Part shown: piece after piece, positions 38,414 through 48,880 of the stretch
Position numbering within the stretch: the first letter of the stretch is position 1
Layout of the letters: the number at the start of each line of letters is the position of its first letter
Assembly: GCA_033439795.1 (NCBI GenBank)
Contig: JAUTDP010000011.1
Coordinates: 310,001-374,000 of the forward strand
Direction of reading: 5' to 3'
DNA from: Sordaria brevicollis
Taxonomy: Eukaryota; Ascomycota; Sordariomycetes; Sordariales; Sordariaceae
DNA: 64,000 bases
The notes under the pieces: model-generated
Told to the model about the DNA's origin: nothing
Seen by the model: only the letters and a program-made list of their open reading frames with translations
The model's database searches: none
Program-made: the position numbers and the translations under genes

Positions 38414-38778
38414 CGCATTTCCGAGTCGTCGGACACGACCTTAGCGAACGGCCGAAGCCAAGGGCGAAGGACGAGAATTGAAAGCGGGGCGGGCGGCATT
38501 GGACAGCATTGGCATTTCCTAATACGCACTGTCTCCACACACGGCCCTTCAGCACTTTCCACACACTGAACGGCCCGTCCTTGTAGAGGGATCACGGATT
38601 CCCTACCGCTGCCACCAAAACATCCCCCAAAACACACACCAAAACACATCCACACTCCGACATCACCACTTTCACTCAACCCGACGACAGATCGACTGCC
38701 ACCAACCACACAACTCCCGTGCTGTCTGTCAATTTACCTGTACTGTGTCTGTCTGCGCCGTCGCCAGATGTGCTTCCC

Positions 38779-41700
38779 ATGTCGAACTCGCATTCGACCA
38801 ACGATTATGCCGCTCCCGTTCCTGCTTCGGTGAGCCCTGGTGCTGGTGCTGGTGCTGCTCGGGTTGCTGGTCAACAAGATCCTTCTTCCGTCACCAAGAC
38901 TTCCACTTTGTCTCCAGTCGACCCCCCAGAAAAAGACCAAGACCACAATACCAACACTCTCTCGCCGTCCCTGTCCTCCCCGGGTCCTCCAACACCACCA
39001 GCAGACGACGATCAACATCCTCAGCCAGGACATGCTGGCCCTCCTCCTCCTCCTCCCGTCGTTGCCGTCCCCACTCCCACCACCCCGGTCACAGATACAA
39101 CTACAGATACCATAGATCATACCGTTGCACATGCCGCCGCAGACCAGATTAAATACCACCGTGGTCCTGCTGCTTATCTCCAGAGACACCCCTCCGGTCC
39201 TGGTGCTTCCTTGCTGACCCAGGCTTTTGCTACAGCTCGTGGCACAACACATAATAATAACAACCCCCTCCACCAAGATAACACTCCTCAACCTCAACAT
39301 CACTCTCAAGTCGTCTCCCCTCGTACTCCGTCCGCTGAAGGTCATATTGGACACCAGCAGCACGACAACGACCGTCGACCACCACAAGCCGACCACCGTT
39401 ATGAACACCAGCCCTCCTTCCAAGACGAAGAAGACGACGCCTTAACCCCGAGAGCCGGCTCTCCTCGCGATATCAAGTTTCACAAGACACATACAATGCC
39501 GTCCATGACCGCTACCGTCACGTCGACCGCCACCATGACGGGCCCTCCGTTGGGTGGCGTCATCGAGCTCGATCTGCGTCAGGTCAACTCCATGCTCAAG
39601 GGACACCGCGAATACCTTACCAAGAACAAGGGCCGAGCAAAGTCTCCAGAACGGACCGAGCCCACCGACGCCGACATCAGCCAACCTGTCGTCTCCTCCA
39701 AGCTTTCAGAATCCCCTACATCTCTGAACAACCATGACGGAGCCGCTGACAACGGTGACAATGCTATTCCCAGGCTGCGCAAGGATCAACGAGCACAGAC
39801 GGTTCCCGAAAAAGCATGGTCCATTGGTGTCGGAGAGCTGACCGATGACCAGGACGGTCAGGTCGAAAAGTCCATTACCGAAGTCCTGGCTGGTGTCGAG
39901 CCCAATGCCCGCAGTCGCAAGGCCAGTCACAGCCTGCGCTTCTTCAAGGAGGGTCTGCCCGACGAAAAGTCCAAGAAGAAGGAATCTAAGCGAGAGAGGC
40001 TCCCGTCCACCGCCGAGGCTGGTGAGGAGACCGAGACAGAGGCTGAAGGAAAGTCACGGACTACTGCTACTGTGCCTGCATCTACATCAGAGGACACACA
40101 GTTACCCGAAACTGACGAACCAGCCCAGGCTCGCTCTGTACCGCTGCTGACTCCAGAATCCCCGGCCGGCGATAACAACGTTGCTGAAGATTATTTCTTG
40201 TCCAAGCCGGTTGAGGAGCCGGCCCAGGTAAAGCAACAGCAGCCTCCTGCTACACCGGGTCGTGAGCATACGAGCGCAGTCCACGATGATATTACAGAGT
40301 CTGGCAAGAAGTCGCCAGCGTTGGATCGCAAGCCGGAGCCGCGACGCAAGTCCGATGCTAGCATTGATGGTGGATCACATACAGAGGATGGCGAGGAATC
40401 TGGGGAGGAAAAGATTTCATCGGCCGTGTTCCTACCACATCAAGGCCCCGAGGAGGCTGAGGAGCACTCCGACGTGCCAGGCGCGGCTTCATCCCGAGCT
40501 GCGCTTCCGTCAAGAACGCATTCTCGAGCTGAAGATTTCCATCCGTGGCTTGTGAAAGCTGGTGAGCCTGAAGTTGAATGTCCCGACGAGTGTCCTGACG
40601 TTGAAAAGACCCATCATCGGCTTGCCAAGCCTGGTGCCGAAAGCGCTGCTGCTACTGTTCCTTTTGTAGGTTCTCAGATAGACACTGGCAAAGTCAATGA
40701 ACCTGCCGTTGCGGACGAGAGTGAAACTGGTGTCCTTGCACCACAATCAAAGCCGTCCCATCCGTCCATTACTGCGCATCCTCATTCGCATCATCACTTT
40801 CATCCCGAAGAGACCGTCCATGACCACCAAGGGGAGACCAAAGACCAGCCCCTAGATGCAATTGAACTGATCCCTTACAAACACCAAGTCGGAGGGCACA
40901 CCACCCTCTGGCGTTTCTCTCGGCGAGCCGTCTGTAAACAGTTGAACAACCGAGAGAATGAATTCTATGAAAAAATTGAACGCTATCACCGCGATTTGTT
41001 GGCTTTCCTGCCGAGGTATGTTATTGTCTACAGGTATGCTGTATGTCCATATGAGCCAAGACTAATATTATCGCAGATATATCGGTGTCTTGAACGTTAC
41101 GTTCCAAAAGAAGCCTCGACGCAAGTCGGTGCACAAAAAGGACGAGGCGGCTACGGCTGCGCTTGAAGCCCCTGCAGCGGACCAAACCGAAGCTAGCAAC
41201 GGTGCTAAAGGAGATGAAAAGGCGCCAACAAACGGTGCCCAGCCGGCACAGCCAGAGCAGCGCATCATCAGCCAGTCTCTGCAGTCACAACCATTGGGTC
41301 AGATCCCTACTGTCACCTTTGTTGACAACCAACATATTCTTCCGAGGAGTCTGATTCAACCAGCGTTGGCGTCGTCCAACTCCTTTACCCGGTTCCGGAG
41401 TGCCTCGGCTTCAGTCCAAGGGGGTAGGACCCCTAATGGATGCTCCGAGAACCCCAGCCACATGTTGCGGCCAAGGTTGGAGGACCGACATGCTAACAGC
41501 TGGGGAGCCACCATGGTGAACAAGCGGCTGCGCAACGAGGTGTTCAACGACGCCTTCCTCAAGCAGCCCGTTGCTGTTCACCGCCACAAGAAGGGCCATC
41601 AAAGGCCGTTTTCCCGGAGAAGTCTGCAGCCGGTTCTCCGTCATACCGAGTCCGACCCTAACTTGGATGTGGCTCAGGATTCCAAGCCGCGGGCCAGCAG

Positions 41701-43132
41701 TGCCGGCGAGGAGTCGCGCCTCAAGCCCAGCGACCTGGTCCGGAGCGAAGAGAACCTGGCTACCGCCGGACCGCGCAGCTTCAGGGAGGAGAGAGTGGAA
41801 GACGACGGACCTAAGGACGTGACGGGGACTAGTGCTCCTGAGCCAGAGATCCTAAAGGATGCGTCGCCCGCTCAGCCGAAGAAGAAGCGTCGGTATTCGG
41901 GAACCGGGTTGAGGAGGAAGCCCAAGGACGTGCAGGATGCGCGTGGTGACCTGCAGTACTTTGAGGAGGCTGACTCTGCCTACAAGGCTGAGAACGAGAA
42001 GCCGGTGTTTGAGGTCAAGCCTTCTGACACCAAGGACTTTGCGCCTGAGGAGTCCATTGGACCATTGGATACTACTGCGAATGGCACCAACGGTACTAAC
42101 GGCGTCAAGGATGAGTCCGCCATTGTCGACGACGTCCAAGAGCACACCGAGATCGCCAAGATCCCTCGGCCCATCAACCCCAAAGAAGCTCAAACCCAAA
42201 CCGACTCCCGCGTCGAGTACTTCCTTCTCCTCGAAGACCTGACCGCCGGGATGAAGCGACCCTGCATCATGGACCTCAAGATGGGCACGCGCCAATACGG
42301 CGTCGAAGCCTCTCCCAAGAAACAGAAATCCCAACAAGGCAAATGCGCCAAAACCACCTCCCGCGAGCTCGGCGTGCGCGTCTGCGGTCTCCAAGTCTGG
42401 GACGTAGCCACCCAATCCTACATATTCCGCGACAAATACTACGGCCGCGACCTCAAAGCCGGGCAAGAATTCCAAGACGCCCTGACCCGGTTCCTCTACA
42501 ACGGCGTCGACCGCGCCTCCATCCTGCGTCACATCCCCACCGTCCTCCAAAAGCTCGCCGAGCTAGAAGTCATCATCCGCCGCCTCAAGGGATATCGCTT
42601 CTACGCCGCTTCCCTGCTCATGTTCTACGACGGCGAACCTCTCCCCCCTCCTCCCAACCCTCCCACCCCATCTACCACAACCACGCACTCCGAATACGAC
42701 ACCGCAGTGGAAGATTACTACTCTACCGACTTTGCAACAGATAACGAAACCCATCCCCCTTCTTCCCATTCCTCCCATCCCAACCGTCCCCACGGTTCCG
42801 CCACCAACGGTAGCGGAGGACAGAAAAAGAAAAAGGACAAACACGAGATTGATTTCAAAATGGCGGATTTTGCCAACTGTGTGACGGCGGAAGACTTAGC
42901 GGCGAATGGGATAGAGGGGAAGCCGTGTCCGCCGCAGTTTCCGCAGGAGCCGGATAATGGGTTTTTGAGGGGGTTGAGGAGTTTGAGGAGGTACTTTTTG
43001 CGGATTCAGAGGGATGTGAGGAGGGAGTTGGGGATGCCGGGGGGTGGGTGGAGGGAGAGGGGAGTGGTGCTGGAGGAGGATTTGGATGAGGAGGTGGTGG
43101 GGGAGTATGATGAGGGATATGTTAGCGAATAG
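38779..43132 (+). CDS. kcs1: Inositol hexakisphosphate kinase, Kcs1 family
   Basis: It probably phosphorylates inositol hexakisphosphate to the pyrophosphate 5-IP7, a signal in phosphate and stress control, acting in cytosol and nucleus. Two exons, 38779-41015 and 41077-43132, are joined by a 61-bp intron (GTATGT ... ACTAATA ... CGCAG). The join yields FLPRYIGVLNVTF, the usual family sequence. The product is 1430 residues. The first roughly 690 are low-complexity, Ser/Pro/Glu-rich. Residues about 698-770 hold the N-lobe (QVGGHTTLWRF). The signature PCIMDLKMG (PxxxDxKxG) is at about 1141-1149, SLLMFYDG at about 1257 and the metal-binding DFANC at about 1343. A Pro/Ser/Thr-rich insert separates the last two. 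I chose ATG 38779 (CCCATGTCG); the frame extends upstream only to a GTG. The very long N-terminus is usual for fungal members. Confidence 0.93.
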
Positions 43133-44390
43133 GCTGGACGCGGAGGAGGGAACAGGGTTAGGAAAGAAGGAAGGATGAGAGGAGAGGGGCAAGAAGGCCA
43201 CAGATGGATGGATGAGCGAGTTGTATAAGTGGGCGGTAATGGAAGGAGAGAAGGAAAGAGAAAGTTTAACAAAGTATGATAAGTTGTTTTTTTTTTTGCA
43301 CGTTTGTTTTTGATGGGTTTTGGAAGGTGTTGGGTGCTTGCTGGCTGGGTTATGCTTGGAGTTTCGATGGGTTTTTGCTATTCATGTTGTTGCTGTCAGA
43401 TCAGTAGTCATAGTCATAGTGGCTGTCCATCAACATCCAGTTATTTTTATGGATAGGGACAACGTAACAGAGCAGCAGAGGAGAGAAGAGTAAGGCAGAG
43501 CAGAGTAAAATAGAAATAGGACAGAAGTAGGACAGAAAATAGCATACGTATTTGCGAAGCCTTTTTGTTCATTGCTATGGACTTGCCGTGTGCCTCTGCT
43601 ACATCATATTGTGGGTATATTCATAAGCCAGTCGCTGGTGCAGTGGATGTCCTCACCTGTTTGTTTACTTTGGACGTCCTCGTCTTGGCCGGCAAAAGGG
43701 ATGACACCCGGAAAGTGGAGGCTAGTTTCGGAACATTCGCCGTCCCCGACTCCCCGTGGGGTTCCCCCGTGGCGTCGCCACCGGATGAAGTACCCCAGTG
43801 CGTGCCAAAGTTAGTGTCAGCCGGACCATCTTGTATCACATGTCAGACTTGGCCTCGTCTCAGATGTTCAACGTTGACAAGAACAACAACAAAATCGAAA
43901 CATACACGTATTCAGAAGTTCATTCCTCCTCATCATCATCATCGAAGTTGAAGAAGACGTTCATCAAAGTCGCATTATATCTTGCCAAGTCGGGGTCAAT
44001 CCGCCTGCCTGCCGGTAAGTTTAGTAATCCGTGCCAATGACAGCCGCATTGAAGGAATGCCGAGGTACAACGGCTGTGTACACCCACCGACCACTGACTG
44101 ATACGACGAGTGCAGTCTTACATAAAGACGTTCTTTTGAAACATCAACGTTGACAATTCACACGGTCTTGTCTTTACGGTTCATCTCACCATCAAGGACC
44201 TCACTCATCCATCGATCGGCCAACGAGTTCAACGGCTTCAAGCTTAGCATCAACCGTACGGCACAAGAAACAAACACGCCGCCAAGCTTTCTCATCCGAA
44301 CCTTGTATCAACCACATCTCTCGACCACACCACTTCTTCTTCTCAACAAGCATCACCACCACCAGTTTCATCAACAACCAACCAACCAAA
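43133..44390. other. Intergenic between the KCS1-like gene and the hydratase gene
   Basis: It starts with a likely 3' untranslated region containing a T-run (about 43287-43297). Only short overlapping frames are present, on both strands. The last 150 bp or so before 44391 is rich in C, A and T without G, as is common for leaders in these fungi. No RNA gene was recognised. Confidence 0.5.
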
Positions 44391-45235
44391 ATGGCCATCG
44401 ACCAAAAAACCCTCTTCACCCTCCCCATCCCCCCCTCCGGCTCCCAACCCGGCGGCCACCTCACCTGCTCCACCCCCTCCTCCCCCCCGACTCGCGTATC
44501 TACATCCTAACCCTCTCCTCCCCCCCGGACAACCGCCTAACCGACACCCTCTGCACCACCCTCCTCCTCGCGCTCGACATCCTCGAACACTCCCCCTCCA
44601 AATACCCCCCCGGAGTCGTAATCACCACTTCCGCCCTTCCCAAATTCTTCTCCAACGGTCTCGATCTCGAAAACGCGCTTTCCTCACCAACCTTCCTCCC
44701 GGACAAGCTCTACGCGCTTTTCAGGAGGTACTTGACGTACCCGATGCCCACCATCGCGGTGCTCAACGGGCATGCTTTCGCTGGGGGGTTGATGCTGGCG
44801 ATGCACATGGATTACCGGGTTATGAACCCCACCCGGGGTTTTGCGTGTGTTAACGAGTTGGATTTTGGGGTGCCGCTAAAGCCGGCGATGTCGGCGATTT
44901 TCAGAATCAAGTGCGTGCCGCAGACTTATAGGAAGCTGGTGCTGGAGGCGCACAGGTTTGGTGGCGCGGAGGCCAAAGAGGCGGGGATCGTGGATTTGGT
45001 GGGGGGGCTGGAGGAGGCGGTGGAGTTTGTGAGGAGGGGGAAGTTGGAGGAGAAGTGTAAGAGTGGGATTTATGGGTTGTTGAAGGGGGAGATGTATAGG
45101 GAGACGGTGGAACAGTACCTGACGAGGGAGGGGCATGAGAGGGAGGAGGAGAGAGTTCGGAAACAGGTGGAGGAGGATGGGAGGAGGAGGGAGGTCGGGG
45201 AGGGGAGGGTGAAGGAGATTTTGAGCAAGTTGTGA
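44391..45235 (+). CDS. Enoyl-CoA hydratase/isomerase family protein, peroxisomal, with an apparent frameshift
   Basis: It likely acts on an acyl-CoA thioester (hydratase or delta3,delta2-enoyl-CoA isomerase) in fatty-acid oxidation. Crotonase-fold marks: LTLSSPPDNRLT, FFSNGLDLE, the oxyanion-hole stretch NGHAFAGGLMLAM, then ELDFGVPL. The final three residues are SKL, the peroxisomal PTS1 signal. The start codon is ATG 44391 in an excellent context (CAAAATGGCC). From it the frame runs into a stop near 44508, whereas the conserved protein is in the next frame from about 44489. The switch falls in a run of seven C (44482-44488); one more C would join both parts into 281 residues. The upstream extension of the second frame has no ATG until about 44793, within the fold. 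It is either a sequence error or a true loss-of-function allele. The active-site acid typical of hydratases is not evident, so isomerase or another role is open. Confidence 0.8.
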
Positions 45236-46095
45236 GAAGTTGAGTTCTGGAAGGATGAGGAGCGCTGTTGGGTCACGGTTAGGCAGAGAGGAAATACCTA
45301 TAGGCGAGAGGGTGGGATGGATAGTACTTGGAGGTTGAAGGTCAAGACAGGACAGGACAGATACAGGATTTATGGGTTGGGATAACGGCACCTATAGATA
45401 TGTTTTGGAAATTTTGCAACGTTGAACTAGGAAGAACTCTCAAGTTGTCACAGGGATTCCCGAATCAAAGAGTGATGTATGGATTACTCTTAACATTCTG
45501 CCTTGATGCTTCCGGTGCCATTGACAATGCACTTCGAGGCCAGAAGACTTGAGACAATGGTGAAGTGTCGAAGGAACCACGGAGTGTTGAAGGAATCATG
45601 GTAATTCAAACAACAGTTGGAATCATGTATCTACCATATCTCCAAATTTCAGCCCAATTACTCGCAAAACCCACAAAGCACATCGTGCACGATTAAAACA
45701 AAACAACACTAGAGATACCGCGTAGTCAAATGTATAACCCATGGTTACCAGGCGAATATCCATTCCCTAACGCCAATCCTGAAAATGTATCCCTAGCGTC
45801 CTTGTATGAAAGAAAAAAAGAGTCTACCAACTACAATCCTTTCCTTTCCTTTCCTGCTCTCACATCCTAAAAAAGTAGCAGTTCTGTTCCCTACCTCACG
45901 CCTCTCTTTACACATACCCTACTTCATTCTTCTCTTCCAACACTACCGCAACCCTTCATACCTCCTATCTCCTCTATCGTCTCCCCCCTCCTCCTCATCA
46001 CTAACCCAATGCCCCTCCCAACTCTCCACTTCCACTTCCATACTTCTTCTACCCCGGCGTGTTGCCTCGGCCCCCGCCTCACCGGCCGAGCCCTC
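45236..46095. other. Intergenic between convergent genes, no feature seen
   Basis: This is the shared 3' side of the hydratase gene (+) and ATG27 (-). Only short frames are present, one of 74 codons at 45328-45552, without protein-like character. The pyrimidine-rich plus strand near 45830-46090 belongs to the downstream side of ATG27. Confidence 0.5.
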
Positions 46096-47490
46096 CTAAA
46101 CAGCCGAATACCCTCCCCGACTCCCACTGCTCTGCACGGTATTCAACACCCGTCTCGTCCAGTCCTTGAGCAGGTAAGGAATATCCCTGATGGTGTCGCC
46201 ATGCGGCAAGAGGTCCCAACCACGCGCGCCGTATCGGTTGTAGTTGAGCCAGGAGCCAAAGATGAGGTAGGCGGCGATTGCTAGGAAGAGGCTGTGGTTT
46301 CGGTGAGTGTTAGCATCCGTTCTCGATCAGGTAATGGGTGGGAGGCAAGCGAGAAAAACTTACAGAACCACAAGCCAAGTAAAGAACCCCCAACTCTTGT
46401 TAATATCCTCCTCACCGTTTCCGCCCTTGTTACCATCCTTATCACCATCCTTTGGCTTATCCTTGTCGCCGTCCTTGGGTTTATCCCCATCTTTGGGCTT
46501 GTCCCCATCGCTCGGCTTGTCAGAAGCATCCAAGCAAGCAAACTTGGTCTGCCACGTCAACTCCAACTGATCCGTTTCGTCATTGACATGCTTGTACCCG
46601 TTCCACACCAGCGCCTGCGTCTTTGCCTTGTCGTCCGGCTTCTTTTGCGTCTCCGGGTAGCCGTCGTCTCCCTCCTCTTTGTCTTCGCGCTTGAGTTTGG
46701 GTGATTCGTACTGGATGTCCTTGTCGGATTCGACCTCGCCTTCGGTTCCCGTAAGAGTCTTGTTGCAGACAAAGTTGATGACGACTTTTTGTTCGCGCGT
46801 TTGGTGCTTGTACCCGCTGAATGTCAAGCGGAGGCCGCCGTCCTTGTGCTCGGACGAGGAATCGAGTTTGCTGGCTTCGTAGTGGAGAGTAGAGCCGCCG
46901 GCGAGGGTGGTGGCGGTTTCGAAAACGGATTTGTGGTCCGAGGGGAGGTAGTGGTGTTTGAGTCTGCAGACTGTTGTGGGCATGCGTTGTTAGCATTTCT
47001 CTTTCTTGCTAGTTGTTCCTGGTTTTATGGGCTCTAGTTCTGGCATGAGCAGAGCCGGGCTTGCAAAACCGGCTGGCTGCATTGCCATCCCAGATCCTCC
47101 CCAACCTAACCCCCACCTCCAGTTCCCATCTTCCCACGCATTCGGCAGAAAGGAAGAAAACATACCTCTAGCATCCCCCCCACACATCTCCTCCTTCTTC
47201 ACCCCATCCCCCTTCCTCTTCAACGGCCCACAGATATCCAGAGTATACGTATAATTGTAATAGGCGGGCGGGTCATATTCGTTCGTCACCACCGTGTGCG
47301 GGCCCGCCAGCTCGCCGAAATTGTACTTGTGTCCGTCCACCGTGATTTCCTTGCAGTTCAGTCCTGACGATGCTGCCTCCGCTGCTGTTGGGATTGAGGT
47401 GGCTGCTGAGATTGTTGTCGGTAAACCGGCGAGGAGGAGGACAGCGGCGGCGCCGGCGGCGGCGGATAGGGGGGTTGTTGGGGGGCGCAT
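46096..47490 (-). CDS. atg27: Autophagy-related protein 27 (ATG27), type I membrane protein
   Basis: ATG27 cycles between Golgi, vacuole and phagophore assembly site and helps deliver ATG9 membrane. Three exons on the minus strand: 47490-47166, 46970-46364 and 46291-46096; introns of 195 bp (46971-47165) and 72 bp (46292-46363) have GT..AG ends. The product is 375 residues. Start ATG 47490-47488 (CAAAGATGCG) gives a signal peptide (about 1-30, AVLLLAGLPTT core). The lumenal domain has conserved cysteines (LNCKE, DICGP, EMCGG, VCRLK, FVCNK, FACLD), as in mannose-6-phosphate-receptor-like folds. An acidic-lysine linker of GDKPKD repeats (about 270-300) precedes one membrane segment (about 302-326). 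The cytosolic tail ends NTVQSSGSRGGYSAV, where YSAV is a YxxPhi sorting motif. The frame upstream of the chosen start has only a TTG. Confidence 0.93.
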
Positions 47491-48880
47491 CTTTGTCGTC
47501 GTGTGTTGTCGTGCTGTGGTGGTGGTGGGGGAGAGGGTTGGAGGGGTAGGTTGTCGGCGGTGTGAGCCGGTTGCTGATGAGGTCGACGCGGGGGACAACG
47601 GCGGCGTCTATGATCTTGTCCGCGACGGTTGTTTTCTCGGCAGCCGTCGGGGTTCGTAGCACAAAGCGGTTTTGTTGTCGAGGTTGTCGAGCCCGTCGAG
47701 GAACAGAGGGGTAAACCAAGAAGGTAGGTAGGTATCGGATTCGATTCGGCCGCCTCGGCGAGTAGCGAGTCAAAAAAAGCTAAAGAAAGCTTTTGGTAGA
47801 AGCTAAAGCTAGACAGTTGGCAAGCGCAGCGTTCTGCGTGTGTAGCGTGTGTAGCAAGCTGGTCCAAACTAAAACGCGGGACGCAGGTCAGCGGGTCTCT
47901 CAGGGTTTCCGTTTAGATATCCGACGATCGGCTTTAAGGGTTCATCGAGGGGTTGAACGGTGATGAGGAAAAACGAGGCTGTGAGATGCGAAAATCTGCC
48001 TAACCATCCGAGGAGACTCCAAGATGACAGAGAATGCGAGATCCGCGTATTTGGTGATAGGAAAGGTAGCGAAAGGGTCCGATCCAGAGATGTCTCGCGC
48101 GACAGGGTACGTAGCGCAGTAGGGCAGTGTATGTTTCAGGAACCGATGGTGTTCTTAGGTAGAAGAAATCCACGTACAGATTGGTAGTCAAATGTTGAAG
48201 TCCAAATAGACAAAAGCGATATCACAAAGTGGAAGTGCTATCGGTCGCTTTCAGTCACTCCTTCCCGACGACTCGCTGGAATGGAAAACGGAAGCCACGA
48301 CGGGAACGAACCAGAGCGACGATTCCGTCATATGAACCGGGTTTCCTTCTCTTGGGCGGTGGTGGTGACTGACCGGTGTTAGGCCAGCTGATAGGGTCAA
48401 GTGCAAGGGCACAGCACCCGGCCTACCCGAAAGACATTATGCACTAACAGCGGGTCCAGCAATACAGGGGAGGGCTGGTACGTACCTTCTCGCTGTGTTT
48501 CAGAAGGGTGTTACGTAAGCAGCGGACTTCCCCTGGCTTGAGCCGGACAACTCGACGACAACAACAAGCACGATGGGGACAACGGCAATGGAGATGATTG
48601 GGAGTGAGTTGCAAATATTCGATTAGCATAAGTACTATTGTCTTCTTCCTGTAAGGTATCTCGATCCATGCTCTATCTACCCAGCCTAAGCCAAATGCCA
48701 GAATACTCCATGTCCCAGTTCCATAACGTACCGTGCCATAGCCCAATGCAATGCGTAAAGCCAACGCTTGATATCTCTAACGATCAATGTGAAAATGTTG
48801 TTCAGTAGTCCCTCTTACTACGAGCTCGTCAACCCTGATGCTCTCATCTCTCTCACAGGACGTCACCAACCAGCAAACAA
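47491..48880. other. Upstream region of ATG27, no gene seen
   Basis: It holds the promoter and leader of ATG27 (minus strand), and on its far side the 3' end of the next minus-strand gene. The leader just upstream of the ATG is rich in CCACCA on the minus strand. AGCTAAAG-like copies occur near 47778-47812. Short frames on both strands look accidental. Confidence 0.45.

Noticed and set aside
38719..38778. N-terminal extension of the KCS1-like kinase
   Set aside because: The frame can only start with GTG there; the first ATG is at 38779 in good context.
44150..44390. N-terminal extension of the hydratase/isomerase frame
   Set aside because: The frame begins with TTG and reads as His/Pro/Thr-rich leader sequence; the good ATG is at 44391 in another frame.
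45328..45552. Small gene between the hydratase and ATG27
   Set aside because: Only 74 codons, no recognisable motif, and it lies in the likely 3' region of the hydratase gene.
47491..47598. Upstream extension of ATG27
   Set aside because: It would start at TTG and bury the signal peptide; the ATG at 47490 gives a normal signal sequence.
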